Assembly (NCBI RefSeq): GCF_947258355.1 | Contig: NZ_CAMYIC010000026.1 | Coordinates: forward strand, 1 to 64,000 | Direction: 5' to 3' | DNA from: an uncultured Allomuricauda sp. | GTDB taxonomy: Bacteria; Bacteroidota; Bacteroidia; Flavobacteriales; Flavobacteriaceae | Length of the DNA stretch: 64,000 bases | In this document: piece after piece, positions 7,893-15,689 of the stretch | Layout: each line of letters starts with the position of its first letter | How positions within the stretch are numbered: the stretch's first letter is position 1 | Notes under the pieces: model-generated | Told to the model about the DNA's origin: nothing | Seen by the model: only the letters and a program-made list of their open reading frames with translations | The model's database searches: none | Made by a program: the position numbers and the translations under genes

Positions 7893-8348
7893 ATGGCACT
7901 TACACCCAGTAAAATCAATACCTTCACTTTTATGAAACTCCCTTCGGCATGGTGGTGCGGGGTACGACTCAAATTTATTGATGAACAAAAGGCAGTTACC
8001 TCAGTAAAGCACCGTTGGGTAAATCAAAACCCATTTAAATCCATGTTTTGGGCCGTTCAAGGGATGGCTGCCGAGCTAAGTACGGGCGCATTGGTGATGA
8101 ACGAAATACAGAAAAGCGGCAAAAAAGTGTCCATGCTGGTGGCCAACAACAAAGCCACCTTTACCAAAAAAGCTACGGGACGCATCAATTTTACCTGTGA
8201 GGATGGCGAACTGATTGCCGATGCGATAAAAAAAACTGTGGAAACCGGGGAGGGACAAACTTGCTGGATGAAAGCCGTAGGAGTCAACCAAGATGGGCTA
8301 GAGGTGTCCACTTTTCATTTTGAGTGGACGGTGAAGGTGAAGGGGTGA
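7893..8348 (+). CDS. DUF4442 hot-dog-fold protein (putative thioesterase)
   Basis: A 151-residue protein of the hot-dog thioesterase superfamily, DUF4442 branch. Typical segments are the N-terminal PSAWWCGVRL, then HRWVNQNPFKSMFWAVQGMAAELSTG, the central helix region of the hot-dog fold. Family members are presumed acyl-CoA thioesterases, but a catalytic residue cannot be assigned here. It is a monocistronic gene, divergent from the DUF4870 cluster. Confidence 0.8.
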   Translation: MALTPSKINTFTFMKLPSAWWCGVRLKFIDEQKAVTSVKHRWVNQNPFKSMFWAVQGMAAELSTGALVMNEIQKSGKKVSMLVANNKATFTKKATGRINFTCEDGELIADAIKKTVETGEGQTCWMKAVGVNQDGLEVSTFHFEWTVKVKG

Positions 8349-8474
8349 TTTGGATAAAGGGTGAATGGTTTGAGTTTAAAGTTAGACGTAAAATACAAAT
8401 TGCTTCTACCTAAACTGTAACAAAACTTTAAACCCTTCAACATATAAATAGAAATCAAAAAACATCAATACTAA

Positions 8475-9275
8475 ATGAACGCACACGAAATAGACTACCA
8501 CATTTACGGCGAAGAAATGCAATATGTGGAAATAGAACTGGACCCTCAAGAAGCTGTTGTTGCCGAAGCAGGTACCTTTATGATGATGGATCAGGATATT
8601 AAAATGGATACCATCTTCGGAGACGGTTCCAACCAGGATACCAGTGTTTTGGGCAAAGTATTCTCTGCAGGTAAGCGTTTGCTCACTGGTGAGAGCCTTT
8701 TTATGACCGCTTTCTTGAACGTTGGCCAAGGAAAAAAGCTGGTAAGCTTTGCTTCGCCCTATCCAGGTAAAATTGTTCCTATCGACCTTTCCGAAAAAGG
8801 AGGGAAGTTCATCTGTCAAAAGGATGCGTTCCTTTGTGCCGCGAAAGGCGTTTCTGTGGGAATCGAGTTCTCCAAACGCTTGGGGCGTGGATTTTTCGGT
8901 GGTGAAGGTTTTATTATGCAAAAGTTGGAAGGTGATGGAATGGCCTTTGTACATGCTGGAGGAACCATGGCTAAGAAAACATTGGCACCCGGAGAGGTTT
9001 TAAAAGTAGATACGGGTTGTATTGTTGGTTTCTCCCATACCGTAGATTACGATATTGAATTCATTGGAGGCATCCGAAACTCCGTATTCGGAGGTGAGGG
9101 ACTCTTCTTTGCTACACTTAGAGGTCCTGGAACCGTTTATGTTCAATCTTTACCGTTTAGCAGATTGGCTAGCCGTGTATGGGCCGCTGCACCTAGAGGA
9201 GGCGGAAAAGACAAAGGTGAAGGCAGTATCTTAGGTGGTCTTGGGGACTTGTTGGATGGTGATAACAGGTTTTAA
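8475..9275 (+). CDS. TIGR00266/AIM24-family protein
   Basis: A 266-residue protein with the AIM24-like double-psi-type fold: an early [12 protein letters not shown] strand, [13 protein letters not shown], then the Gly-rich [21 protein letters not shown] and [22 protein letters not shown] segments. The bacterial family is widespread but without an established biochemical function; the mitochondrial relative supports inner-membrane organisation. The C-terminal tail is glycine-rich and basic/acidic. Start at the only sensible ATG (8475), 126 bp after DUF4442. Confidence 0.9.
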   Translation: MNAHEIDYHIYGEEMQYVEIELDPQEAVVAEAGTFMMMDQDIKMDTIFGDGSNQDTSVLGKVFSAGKRLLTGESLFMTAFLNVGQGKKLVSFASPYPGKIVPIDLSEKGGKFICQKDAFLCAAKGVSVGIEFSKRLGRGFFGGEGFIMQKLEGDGMAFVHAGGTMAKKTLAPGEVLKVDTGCIVGFSHTVDYDIEFIGGIRNSVFGGEGLFFATLRGPGTVYVQSLPFSRLASRVWAAAPRGGGKDKGEGSILGGLGDLLDGDNRF

Positions 9276-9278
9276 TCT

Positions 9279-9320
9279 TTAGGAGTTAGGAGTTAGGAGT
9301 TAGGAGTTAGGAGTCAGGAG
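9279..9320. repeat. Tandem heptamer repeat, six copies
   Basis: Five perfect TTAGGAG units followed by one TCAGGAG unit (42 bp), starting 4 bp after the AIM24-family stop codon. Short-unit tandem DNA of this kind is prone to slippage. It lies directly before a REP-like palindrome. Confidence 0.9.
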
Positions 9321-9333
9321 AGTCGAGGCTCAA

Positions 9334-9397
9334 TGTCATTCTGAACGAAGTGAAGAATCTCTATGGGTCTGCTTCGACTTCGCTCAGCATCCGTATG
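9334..9397. repeat. REP-like interspersed palindromic element
   Basis: Two arms, CTGAACGAAGTGAAGAATCT (9341-9360) and TCTGCTTCGACTTCGCTCAG (9368-9387), are imperfect inverted copies of each other around a 7-base centre. I recognise this GAACGAAGTgAAGAAT / CTTCGACTTCGCTCAG pair as a common intergenic repeat in Bacteroidota genomes. Only one copy is seen in this window. Confidence 0.7.
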
Positions 9398-9480
9398 GAA
9401 TAAAAAGCGCCCAGCTCCAAGAATCCAACCATCCAAATATCCGACATCTGATTTCTGAAAAAATCACTTCTTTTGTGCCT

Positions 9481-10134
9481 ATGAACTTCAACGACCTGTT
9501 CCACTTTCTGGAAGAATTGCAACAAAACAATAACAAGGAATGGATGGATGCCAATCGCAAGTGGTACAAATCCCTTCGTAACGATTTCATTGCTTGGCTG
9601 GATGATTTGGATATGACCATGGCTCAGCTCCATGATGATTATTACCCAACTCCGGGCAAAAAGGGCATCAATCGCATCAATAATAATTTGATGTTCCACC
9701 CGAACAAGCCCATTTATAAAGATCATTTTGGAGCGGGATTGGACAAAGCTCCCAATTCTGCCGATTTTTATATCGAGATTGGGTTAAAGCATTGTTTGTT
9801 GGCAGGCGGTCGTTGGCGGCCCGATTCTAAAACCCTTCGTAGCATCCGCGATGCCATTGATTATAATGGAGAGGAGCTTCAGAAGATACTGGATAAACCC
9901 TCATTCAAGAAAATGTTCGGTGGCCTTTATGAAGACGAAAAACTGGTGTCATCTCCCAAAGGATTTTCCAACGGCCATCCCCACATTGAATTATTGCGCA
10001 ACAAAACTTTTGCGGTGGAATATGGCTTGACCAAGAAGGATGTCCTCAGCAATGATTTCAAGGAAAAAATCGTTAAGGTTTACAAGGAAATGTTGCCATT
10101 TCGTCAATATTTGAACCAAGCGGTAACCGTTTAG
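9481..10134 (+). CDS. DUF2461 family protein
   Basis: A 217-residue protein of the DUF2461/TIGR02453 family. It has an N-terminal LFHFLEELQQNNNKEWMDANRKWY motif region, then a central RINNNLMFHPNKPIYKDHFGAG and GGRWRPDSKTLRSIR pattern. Its function is unknown. The open frame also allows GTG at 9475, but ATG 9481 begins the usual family N-terminus. The stop overlaps the convergent M81 gene stop by three bases, with no terminator between them. Confidence 0.88.
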   Translation: MNFNDLFHFLEELQQNNNKEWMDANRKWYKSLRNDFIAWLDDLDMTMAQLHDDYYPTPGKKGINRINNNLMFHPNKPIYKDHFGAGLDKAPNSADFYIEIGLKHCLLAGGRWRPDSKTLRSIRDAIDYNGEELQKILDKPSFKKMFGGLYEDEKLVSSPKGFSNGHPHIELLRNKTFAVEYGLTKKDVLSNDFKEKIVKVYKEMLPFRQYLNQAVTV

Positions 10135-11687
10135 TCCAGCTTGTCTGAAGCCTTGATCAAACGGGCTGATAAATCTGGGCGTTTCATATCCTTATCATAA
10201 GGAAACATGGGCCTAATGATTCTTTTGTGTCCCAAACGCTCTAAGTTTTGGTCGACACCTCCAGGAGTCAATGCCATGATCCAGTCGCCTCTCATATTGT
10301 AAAGTTCGGGCACCAAATAGCCAATTTTCACCACGATGATGTCCGTTTCACTAGGAGTAAGTCCCAAGTTGGTGAAATCGGATTTTCTATGGTAGGGCTT
10401 TCTTTTTTTCGTCACAATAACATGGGCATTGTCCACTTTTACCACGACCTCGGTCTCCGCATGTACATCACCATGTTCAATGGCGGTCACTTCCCCTGTC
10501 AGTTCCAGAGGTGGAGCGTAACGGTCATCGATTTCGGCCCCAACAGGCGCACTGACTTCTCCGCCAACCCCTACTTTTATGGCTTCCTCAACCAATTTTG
10601 GTCCTGGGATGGAAGCGTAGATCAAAGATTTTCCATCTGCCGCATGAAATTCTTTTCGCTTTAAGAGTTCTGTCAAGGTCCAGGTTACATCCCCTGCACC
10701 ACCTGCGGTAGGGTTGTCACCCATATCACTCAACATAAAAGGCTTTTTGTCGCTCGCCAAAGCAAGTTCCAAGGCCTCCTCGTACGGTTTTGTAGGGGCT
10801 ACGAACTCAAATTCTTCGCGGACGTCCCAAAAACTATTGGCTAGCTTTTCCGCCCCTTCGGTAACCTGTTCTTTGTTGTCACCAGTTACCATAACCACTG
10901 CATGGTTTCGTGGTTCATCGGCCCACGCGTATCCAATCCAAATAGCGGCATCGATAACACCTTCTTGTTGTTCCACTTCGGGCACTTGGGCGTACAGACT
11001 TTTTCCTGGTTCCACTCGGGTGCTGGTTTTTTCGCCTGGTAATAGAATAGGTACTGGTACCCAAGCTTTATATGTTGGTTTACCTTTTCCATTTTCCAAT
11101 CGGGCAACCAGGTTTTCCACAGCTCGCTTTTTCGACTCGATGGCATCTTCGTGCGGAGCCATTCGGTAACAAGTGATCAAATCGGATTGTTGTGCCAATC
11201 GTTTGGAAACATTGCCGTGCAAGTCCATCGAAGTGGATATCAACACATCGGTCCCTACCACTTCACGAATTCTTTTAATAAGATCACCCTCGGGGTCGTC
11301 CAATCCAACCACGCTCATAGCCCCATGAATATCAAAAAACAGTCCATCGTATGGCATATTTTCTTTTAACATGGTCAAGGTTTTGCTCACTAAGGATTCA
11401 TAAGCTTCTCTGGTGACCGTACCCCCTGGCAACGATTTTCCCACTAAAGTGGGAACCCACTCGGCCCTTTGTCTCAAGGAAGAATCCACTTTCATAAACG
11501 GGTAACGATTAAATATGGAATCCCCTATTTTAGGATAGAAGGCTTCTTCATGGGTGAGGGCTGGTGAAAATGTACTGGATTCAATCCCCAGTCCTGCTAT
11601 GGCTATTCGGGGCAGTTTTTTTTCGGTGTTCTTTTCACAACCTATCAGTAGGGCGAAAATGAATAGATAAAGCAAAGGGGTACGCAT
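10131..11687 (-). CDS. M81-family (MlrC/microcystinase C-like) metallopeptidase, lipoprotein
   Basis: A 518-residue protein with a lipobox (ALLIGC, Cys17) and both MlrC domains. The N-terminal metal-binding part includes GIESSTFSP near 34, FFDIHGAM near 119 and a SMDLHGN segment. The C-terminal part includes LSDMGDNPTAGGAGDVT. MlrC enzymes cleave small cyclic or linear peptides, and M81 relatives act in peptide or amide catabolism. The lipoprotein signal places it on the periplasmic or outer-membrane side. The real substrate is unknown. Confidence 0.88.
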   Translation of the reverse strand: MRTPLLYLFIFALLIGCEKNTEKKLPRIAIAGLGIESSTFSPALTHEEAFYPKIGDSIFNRYPFMKVDSSLRQRAEWVPTLVGKSLPGGTVTREAYESLVSKTLTMLKENMPYDGLFFDIHGAMSVVGLDDPEGDLIKRIREVVGTDVLISTSMDLHGNVSKRLAQQSDLITCYRMAPHEDAIESKKRAVENLVARLENGKGKPTYKAWVPVPILLPGEKTSTRVEPGKSLYAQVPEVEQQEGVIDAAIWIGYAWADEPRNHAVVMVTGDNKEQVTEGAEKLANSFWDVREEFEFVAPTKPYEEALELALASDKKPFMLSDMGDNPTAGGAGDVTWTLTELLKRKEFHAADGKSLIYASIPGPKLVEEAIKVGVGGEVSAPVGAEIDDRYAPPLELTGEVTAIEHGDVHAETEVVVKVDNAHVIVTKKRKPYHRKSDFTNLGLTPSETDIIVVKIGYLVPELYNMRGDWIMALTPGGVDQNLERLGHKRIIRPMFPYDKDMKRPDLSARLIKASDKLD

Positions 11688-11761
11688 GTCAATTTATTTG
11701 GTTGGTTTCATCATGCATAAATATCGGTATAACCTTTATATTTAGAAAAAACTTATTCATT

Positions 11762-12349
11762 TTGGCTAGCAACAGAATCAGGAATATGCAACGGGAACTA
11801 TTATCGGACAATTGGTATTCCCTTGAAAAAATCACTTTTGAATATTTACGTGATGATGGTGTTTGGGAAAAACAAATCCGAGAGGCTTATGACCGAGGGA
11901 ACGGCGCTGCAATCCTTTTGTATAATGTGGAAAATAGAAAGGTTGTACTGACAAAGCAGTTTCGTATGCCTACCTATGTGAATGGCAATGCGGATGGAAT
12001 GATGATCGAGGTGTGCGCTGGACTTTTGGAAAAAGGCAATGCAGAGGAAACCATAAAGATGGAGGTAGAGGAGGAGACCGGCTATAAAATTGACAAAGTA
12101 AAAAAGGTATTTGAATCCTATATGTCCCCTGGTTCGGTTACCGAGATTCTTCATTTTTTTATCGGGGCCTACGAAGATGGTATGAAGATTAGCGAAGGCG
12201 GTGGAGCGGAAGACGAAACGGAGAATATTGAGGTGTTGGAGCTGGATTTTAAAAAGGCTCTTGGAATGATGGCCTCTGGAGAAATCAAAGATGCCAAGAC
12301 CATTATGCTGCTACAGTATGCCCAAGTTCAGGGAATTTTTGATCAGTAG
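11762..12349 (+). CDS. Nudix hydrolase, NudK-like (GDP-mannose pyrophosphatase type)
   Basis: About 195 residues in the ADP-sugar/GDP-mannose pyrophosphatase branch. Family marks are ELLSDNWYSLEKITFEY at the N-terminus and a Nudix box, GLLEKG then EVEEETGY, in which the usual Arg before the first Glu is Met. The start is uncertain: no ATG lies upstream of 11786, and the conserved NRIRN lead-in suggests the TTG at 11762. ATG 11786 would trim eight residues. The 3' end overlaps the convergent PBP4 gene by 7 bp. Confidence 0.83.
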   Translation: MASNRIRNMQRELLSDNWYSLEKITFEYLRDDGVWEKQIREAYDRGNGAAILLYNVENRKVVLTKQFRMPTYVNGNADGMMIEVCAGLLEKGNAEETIKMEVEEETGYKIDKVKKVFESYMSPGSVTEILHFFIGAYEDGMKISEGGGAEDETENIEVLELDFKKALGMMASGEIKDAKTIMLLQYAQVQGIFDQ

Positions 12350-13626
12350 TTTTCGTGTAGATTTTTTAAGGTACTGTACATGATTTCCCTGATTTCCATA
12401 GAGGGCATCCTAAAATGATTGTTCATAAAGCTGAAGATAAGCAGCTTCCCCGATTTTGTTTTAATGTATCCGCTCAAGTTATAATTATTGCCAACGGAAC
12501 CCGATTTAGCAAAAAGGAAACGCTCTGTAGTTGGATCTTCCCATTGGTCTACAGTGCTATCGGGACCCCACATCGGAAAAATGGAGAACAGGCGCTCTTC
12601 TGGAATTTCCCTGTACAGTTTTTGAAGAATTTGGACGAAGGATTTTGGCGTAAACAGATTATATCGTGACAGTCCTGAACCATCTACCCAGCGTGGTGGT
12701 TGTTCCAAATCATCTAAATGATTTTCCAACATAAAATCTATGGCTTTTTTGGTGCTCAAAGTATCGGAAATTATGCCAGAAGCCGTTAGCAGTAATTGCT
12801 CTGCCAAAAAATTATCGCTTGTAAAAAGCATTCGCTTAAAGATGGAGTCTGTTTCTATTCCGTATACTGTATGTTCTCCATGCTCGGGAAAATGTTGCGT
12901 CAAAACAACTTTCTTACCAATGGCAGATGCCAATAGTTTCCGAGTTAAGCTATCACTGGTCACATAGGGAACTTCCAAAGTATCCTGTTCTGTTGGAGCA
13001 ATGTAAAATTTATTGTGGAATTCCTCTCGTTTTATAGTGGTATCCTTTACGGTCGTTTGATTTTTAAAATGTTCTGGGGAAACCTTCAAGCCTTCGTTGT
13101 TGGAAATAGTAGCTACATTACCATAAAGTGGTAGCGTGGACTTTTCGGCCGAAAAATAAGCGTCGTAATCTTCCCATGCCCAACCCGGTCCATATCGGGA
13201 CTCGTTGTGATTGTTGGTGTAAAGTGCAATGGTATTTTGATTTTTTAACCATTGTATTGCCGTACTATCCTTAAAATAGGGATGAAACCAAGATGGATCA
13301 CCAGTACCTTGAATGAACAAGGTGTCGTTGGCTACTGCATATTTTAATGTAGGTATGTTTTTGGGAAGTAATTTTAAACTTGTAAAGAAGGTTACAATCT
13401 TGGTGTTACTGGCTGGGGTAAAATATTTATTGCCATTGTGGCCATAGATTTCTTTTCTGGTATCAGCATCGATAATAACAAGACCATGAAAGGAACTTTC
13501 CAGTAAATTGTTTTTTAAACTGGAATTCAGTGTTTTTTTTGTGGGATTACACCCTGTAAGCAAAAAAACGGATATAAAAGCTTTGATAATCAATAGCTTA
13601 AATAATTTTCTTGTTAATCTATGCAT
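12343..13626 (-). CDS. dacB: D-alanyl-D-alanine carboxypeptidase/endopeptidase, PBP4-type (S13)
   Basis: A 427-residue predicted lipoprotein (FLLTGC, Cys26) with the three penicillin-binding motifs: SxxK as SNTK (73-76), SxN as SDN (271-273) and KTG-like KSG (375-377). The S13 family trims or cross-bridge-cleaves peptidoglycan in the periplasm. It is slightly shorter than E. coli DacB, as is usual in Flavobacteriaceae. It stands alone, with its 3' end overlapping the Nudix gene. Confidence 0.92.
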   Translation of the reverse strand: MHRLTRKLFKLLIIKAFISVFLLTGCNPTKKTLNSSLKNNLLESSFHGLVIIDADTRKEIYGHNGNKYFTPASNTKIVTFFTSLKLLPKNIPTLKYAVANDTLFIQGTGDPSWFHPYFKDSTAIQWLKNQNTIALYTNNHNESRYGPGWAWEDYDAYFSAEKSTLPLYGNVATISNNEGLKVSPEHFKNQTTVKDTTIKREEFHNKFYIAPTEQDTLEVPYVTSDSLTRKLLASAIGKKVVLTQHFPEHGEHTVYGIETDSIFKRMLFTSDNFLAEQLLLTASGIISDTLSTKKAIDFMLENHLDDLEQPPRWVDGSGLSRYNLFTPKSFVQILQKLYREIPEERLFSIFPMWGPDSTVDQWEDPTTERFLFAKSGSVGNNYNLSGYIKTKSGKLLIFSFMNNHFRMPSMEIREIMYSTLKNLHENY

Positions 13627-13745
13627 TTGTGCAGTTCATCGATTTTAACAGCAAGTTATTCAATTTTTAACTGGAAATTGAGCATTATAAATGGCTTTTT
13701 TAGTAATTTAGAGGACAACCTATTACCCAATTTAATTAAAATAAT

Positions 13746-13943
13746 ATGCCTAGAGCTATGTTAGATTACACCAAAACAATCCTACAAAAGGTGAGTTTTG
13801 ATGTTAAACTCTTCGCTAGGGAACTTCGAAAAGCTATTTCGAGATTATTGCCAAGTGAAGTGGAAGAACTTAGAATCTGGTTGCAATTTTTTATTGTGGA
13901 CAAACCAGAGTTACAACCAACATTGTTATTATTAAAAGCATAA
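13746..13943 (+). CDS. Small conserved Flavobacteriaceae protein
   Basis: A 65-residue, mostly helical, charged protein starting MPRAMLDYTKTILQKVSFD. I recall near-identical openings in many flavobacterial genomes, and the gene has its own terminator (13952-13977), which supports a real gene. No domain or function is known to me. It may be a cytosolic regulator or ribosome/RNA-associated factor, but nothing in the sequence shows this. Confidence 0.75.
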   Translation: MPRAMLDYTKTILQKVSFDVKLFARELRKAISRLLPSEVEELRIWLQFFIVDKPELQPTLLLLKA

Positions 13944-13951
13944 ACACTAAC

Positions 13952-13977
13952 AAGAGCCGCTGAAAAGCGGCTCTTTT
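13952..13977 (+). terminator. Intrinsic terminator
   Basis: A 10-bp perfect stem, AAGAGCCGCT (13952-13961) with AGCGGCTCTT (13966-13975), a GAAA tetraloop and a short T run. It ends the 65-residue gene and abuts the convergent OxyR-like stop codon. Confidence 0.88.
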
Positions 13978-14917
13978 AATTTTTGGAAAGTGGGCTTATT
14001 ATTTTTACATCTTGAAAAGCGATTGCCCCACGAACAATATTTGATATAACCTCCCTTAGGGCATTGGTAATCTGTATTTTAAGCTCACTTTTGTGATAAA
14101 TCAAACTTATTTCCCTAGCTGGGGCCGGGTTTTTAAAGGTCTTAAGGTTTTCTCTTTTATCCACCTCCAAATGAAGAGTGTTCAAATATGGGAGCAATGT
14201 CATGCCCATGCCCTCATCAGCTAAGCTCACCAAGGTCTCAAAACTTCCACTTTCTATTTTAAATTGCTCTCCGAGTCTACTTTTGGAAGCCTTACATAGG
14301 TTGATTACCCCTTCTCTAAAACAATGTCCATCTTGCAACAAAAGAATATCGTTCACATCCAAATGATCTGTAGTCAATTCAACTTCGGAGGCCAATCTGT
14401 GGTTTTTAGGGACATAGCCCACAAAAGGCTCATAGTACAACGGCCTTTCTTTAATAAACTCAATTTCCAGGGGTGTAGCTGCTATTCCTGCATCCAAATG
14501 ACCATCTAAAATATTTTTGATCATTGTTTGGGTGGATTGCTCCTTTATTATCAGGTTTACTTTTGGGTACTTTTTAATAAAAGTATTTAGGAACATGGGG
14601 AGCAATGTAGGCATTACCGTGGGTATTATCCCAAGTGTATAATCTCCTCCGACATAGCCTTTGTCTTGGTCAACAATATCTTTGATTCGTTCTGCCTCGG
14701 CTACTATGTTCTTTGCCTGATCTACGATTTTTTTCCCCACTTCTGTTATGGTAATAGGTTTTTTGCTCCTATCAAAAATGAGCACATCAAGTTCATCTTC
14801 CAATTTCTGCACTTGCATGCTCAATGTTGGTTGGGTAACAAAACTCTTTTCGGCCGCTAATGTGAAGTTCTTATGCTCTGCGACGGCCAATACATATTGT
14901 AACTGGGTAATCGTCAT
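13976..14917 (-). CDS. oxyR: OxyR-like hydrogen-peroxide-sensing LysR regulator
   Basis: A 313-residue LysR protein with an N-terminal HTH (LQYVLAVAEHKNFTLAAEKSFVTQPTLS region, 6-35) and a periplasmic-binding-like effector domain. The effector domain carries Cys199 (GHCF) and Cys208 (INLC), the same positions and nine-residue spacing as the redox pair of E. coli OxyR. This strongly supports peroxide-dependent activation. Catalase or peroxidase targets are not in this window. It is a monocistronic gene. Confidence 0.9.
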   Translation of the reverse strand: MTITQLQYVLAVAEHKNFTLAAEKSFVTQPTLSMQVQKLEDELDVLIFDRSKKPITITEVGKKIVDQAKNIVAEAERIKDIVDQDKGYVGGDYTLGIIPTVMPTLLPMFLNTFIKKYPKVNLIIKEQSTQTMIKNILDGHLDAGIAATPLEIEFIKERPLYYEPFVGYVPKNHRLASEVELTTDHLDVNDILLLQDGHCFREGVINLCKASKSRLGEQFKIESGSFETLVSLADEGMGMTLLPYLNTLHLEVDKRENLKTFKNPAPAREISLIYHKSELKIQITNALREVISNIVRGAIAFQDVKIISPLSKN

Positions 14918-15010
14918 TCAATTATAAGTTTAGAACATAAAAGTATGAAAAACTATCAGGGTAATCTATAGAAAAAACAGAATCCTAAAATGATTGGTCC
15001 CATCAAATAA

Positions 15011-15033
15011 AAAGCCCGCTTTAAGCGAGCTTT
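15011..15033 (-). terminator. Terminator hairpin after the DUF2141 gene
   Basis: AAAGCCCGCTT pairs with AAGCGAGCTTT with one mismatch. On the minus strand it ends in TTTTTAT. It lies 25 bp past the stop of the DUF2141 gene. Confidence 0.7.
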
Positions 15034-15057
15034 GAGGGATGATTCTTTAACCAAGAG

Positions 15058-15477
15058 CTAAAATCTGATAGTTAATTCAAGGTTTTCGGTTCCTACCTCG
15101 AATTTGGCACTGTCGAAGGTTGGAGGTCCCATCGTCATGTCGTTGCCAGACATTCCAAAACTTTCCTTGGGCATGCCGTTGGATTGATAATCCATTCGAT
15201 TGTTGTCATTTACATCGTGCATGGCCATTATGGCGTAGGTTCCTGGTGTCACATTTTTAAAGGTTATAACCACTTTTCCATTTTCCACGTTACTTTGTTC
15301 GTTTTGCATACCAGGTCCGGCCATAAAAGTTTCTTGCGTATGAAGTCCGGCCAAAACCTTTCCTTCATTACTGGTTACATTATCGATGGTCACGGTAATG
15401 TCCACTCCCGTTTCTTCTTGGGCCATGGCAATAATACTTACAAAGAAGAAACTTAATGCTAGTGTTACAGTTTTCAT
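15058..15477 (-). CDS. DUF2141 domain secreted protein
   Basis: A 139-residue protein with a clean signal peptide (MKTVTLALSFFFVSIIAMAQ) and the DUF2141 beta-sandwich: VDITVTIDNVTSNEGKV, then GTYAIMAMHDVNDNNRMD, a likely cation-binding Asn/Asp-rich turn. The frame is open further upstream to 15594, but the signal peptide fixes the start at 15477. The family is periplasmic, of unknown function. Confidence 0.88.
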   Translation of the reverse strand: MKTVTLALSFFFVSIIAMAQEETGVDITVTIDNVTSNEGKVLAGLHTQETFMAGPGMQNEQSNVENGKVVITFKNVTPGTYAIMAMHDVNDNNRMDYQSNGMPKESFGMSGNDMTMGPPTFDSAKFEVGTENLELTIRF

Positions 15478-15689
15478 AATGCTTGTTTTTGATGTTTTGT
15501 ATGCTCCAAAATTCAGTAAGAAGTCCATCTTAAAAAATTCCAACCTACTGAAATGTTGATTTTTTGGAGTGAACTGCAAAATGAAAATTGCCACTCAATT
15601 CAGGTATAAAAAACCACAATTGGGTATTTCGTTTTGGCTTGGCTTGGTACTGAAGAGGAAATTTGTGGCATCAATCAAAACGAACAGTC

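Noticed and set aside
15478..15594. Upstream extension of the DUF2141 frame
   Set aside because: A clean signal peptide starts at 15477; the extension has no signal or conservation character.
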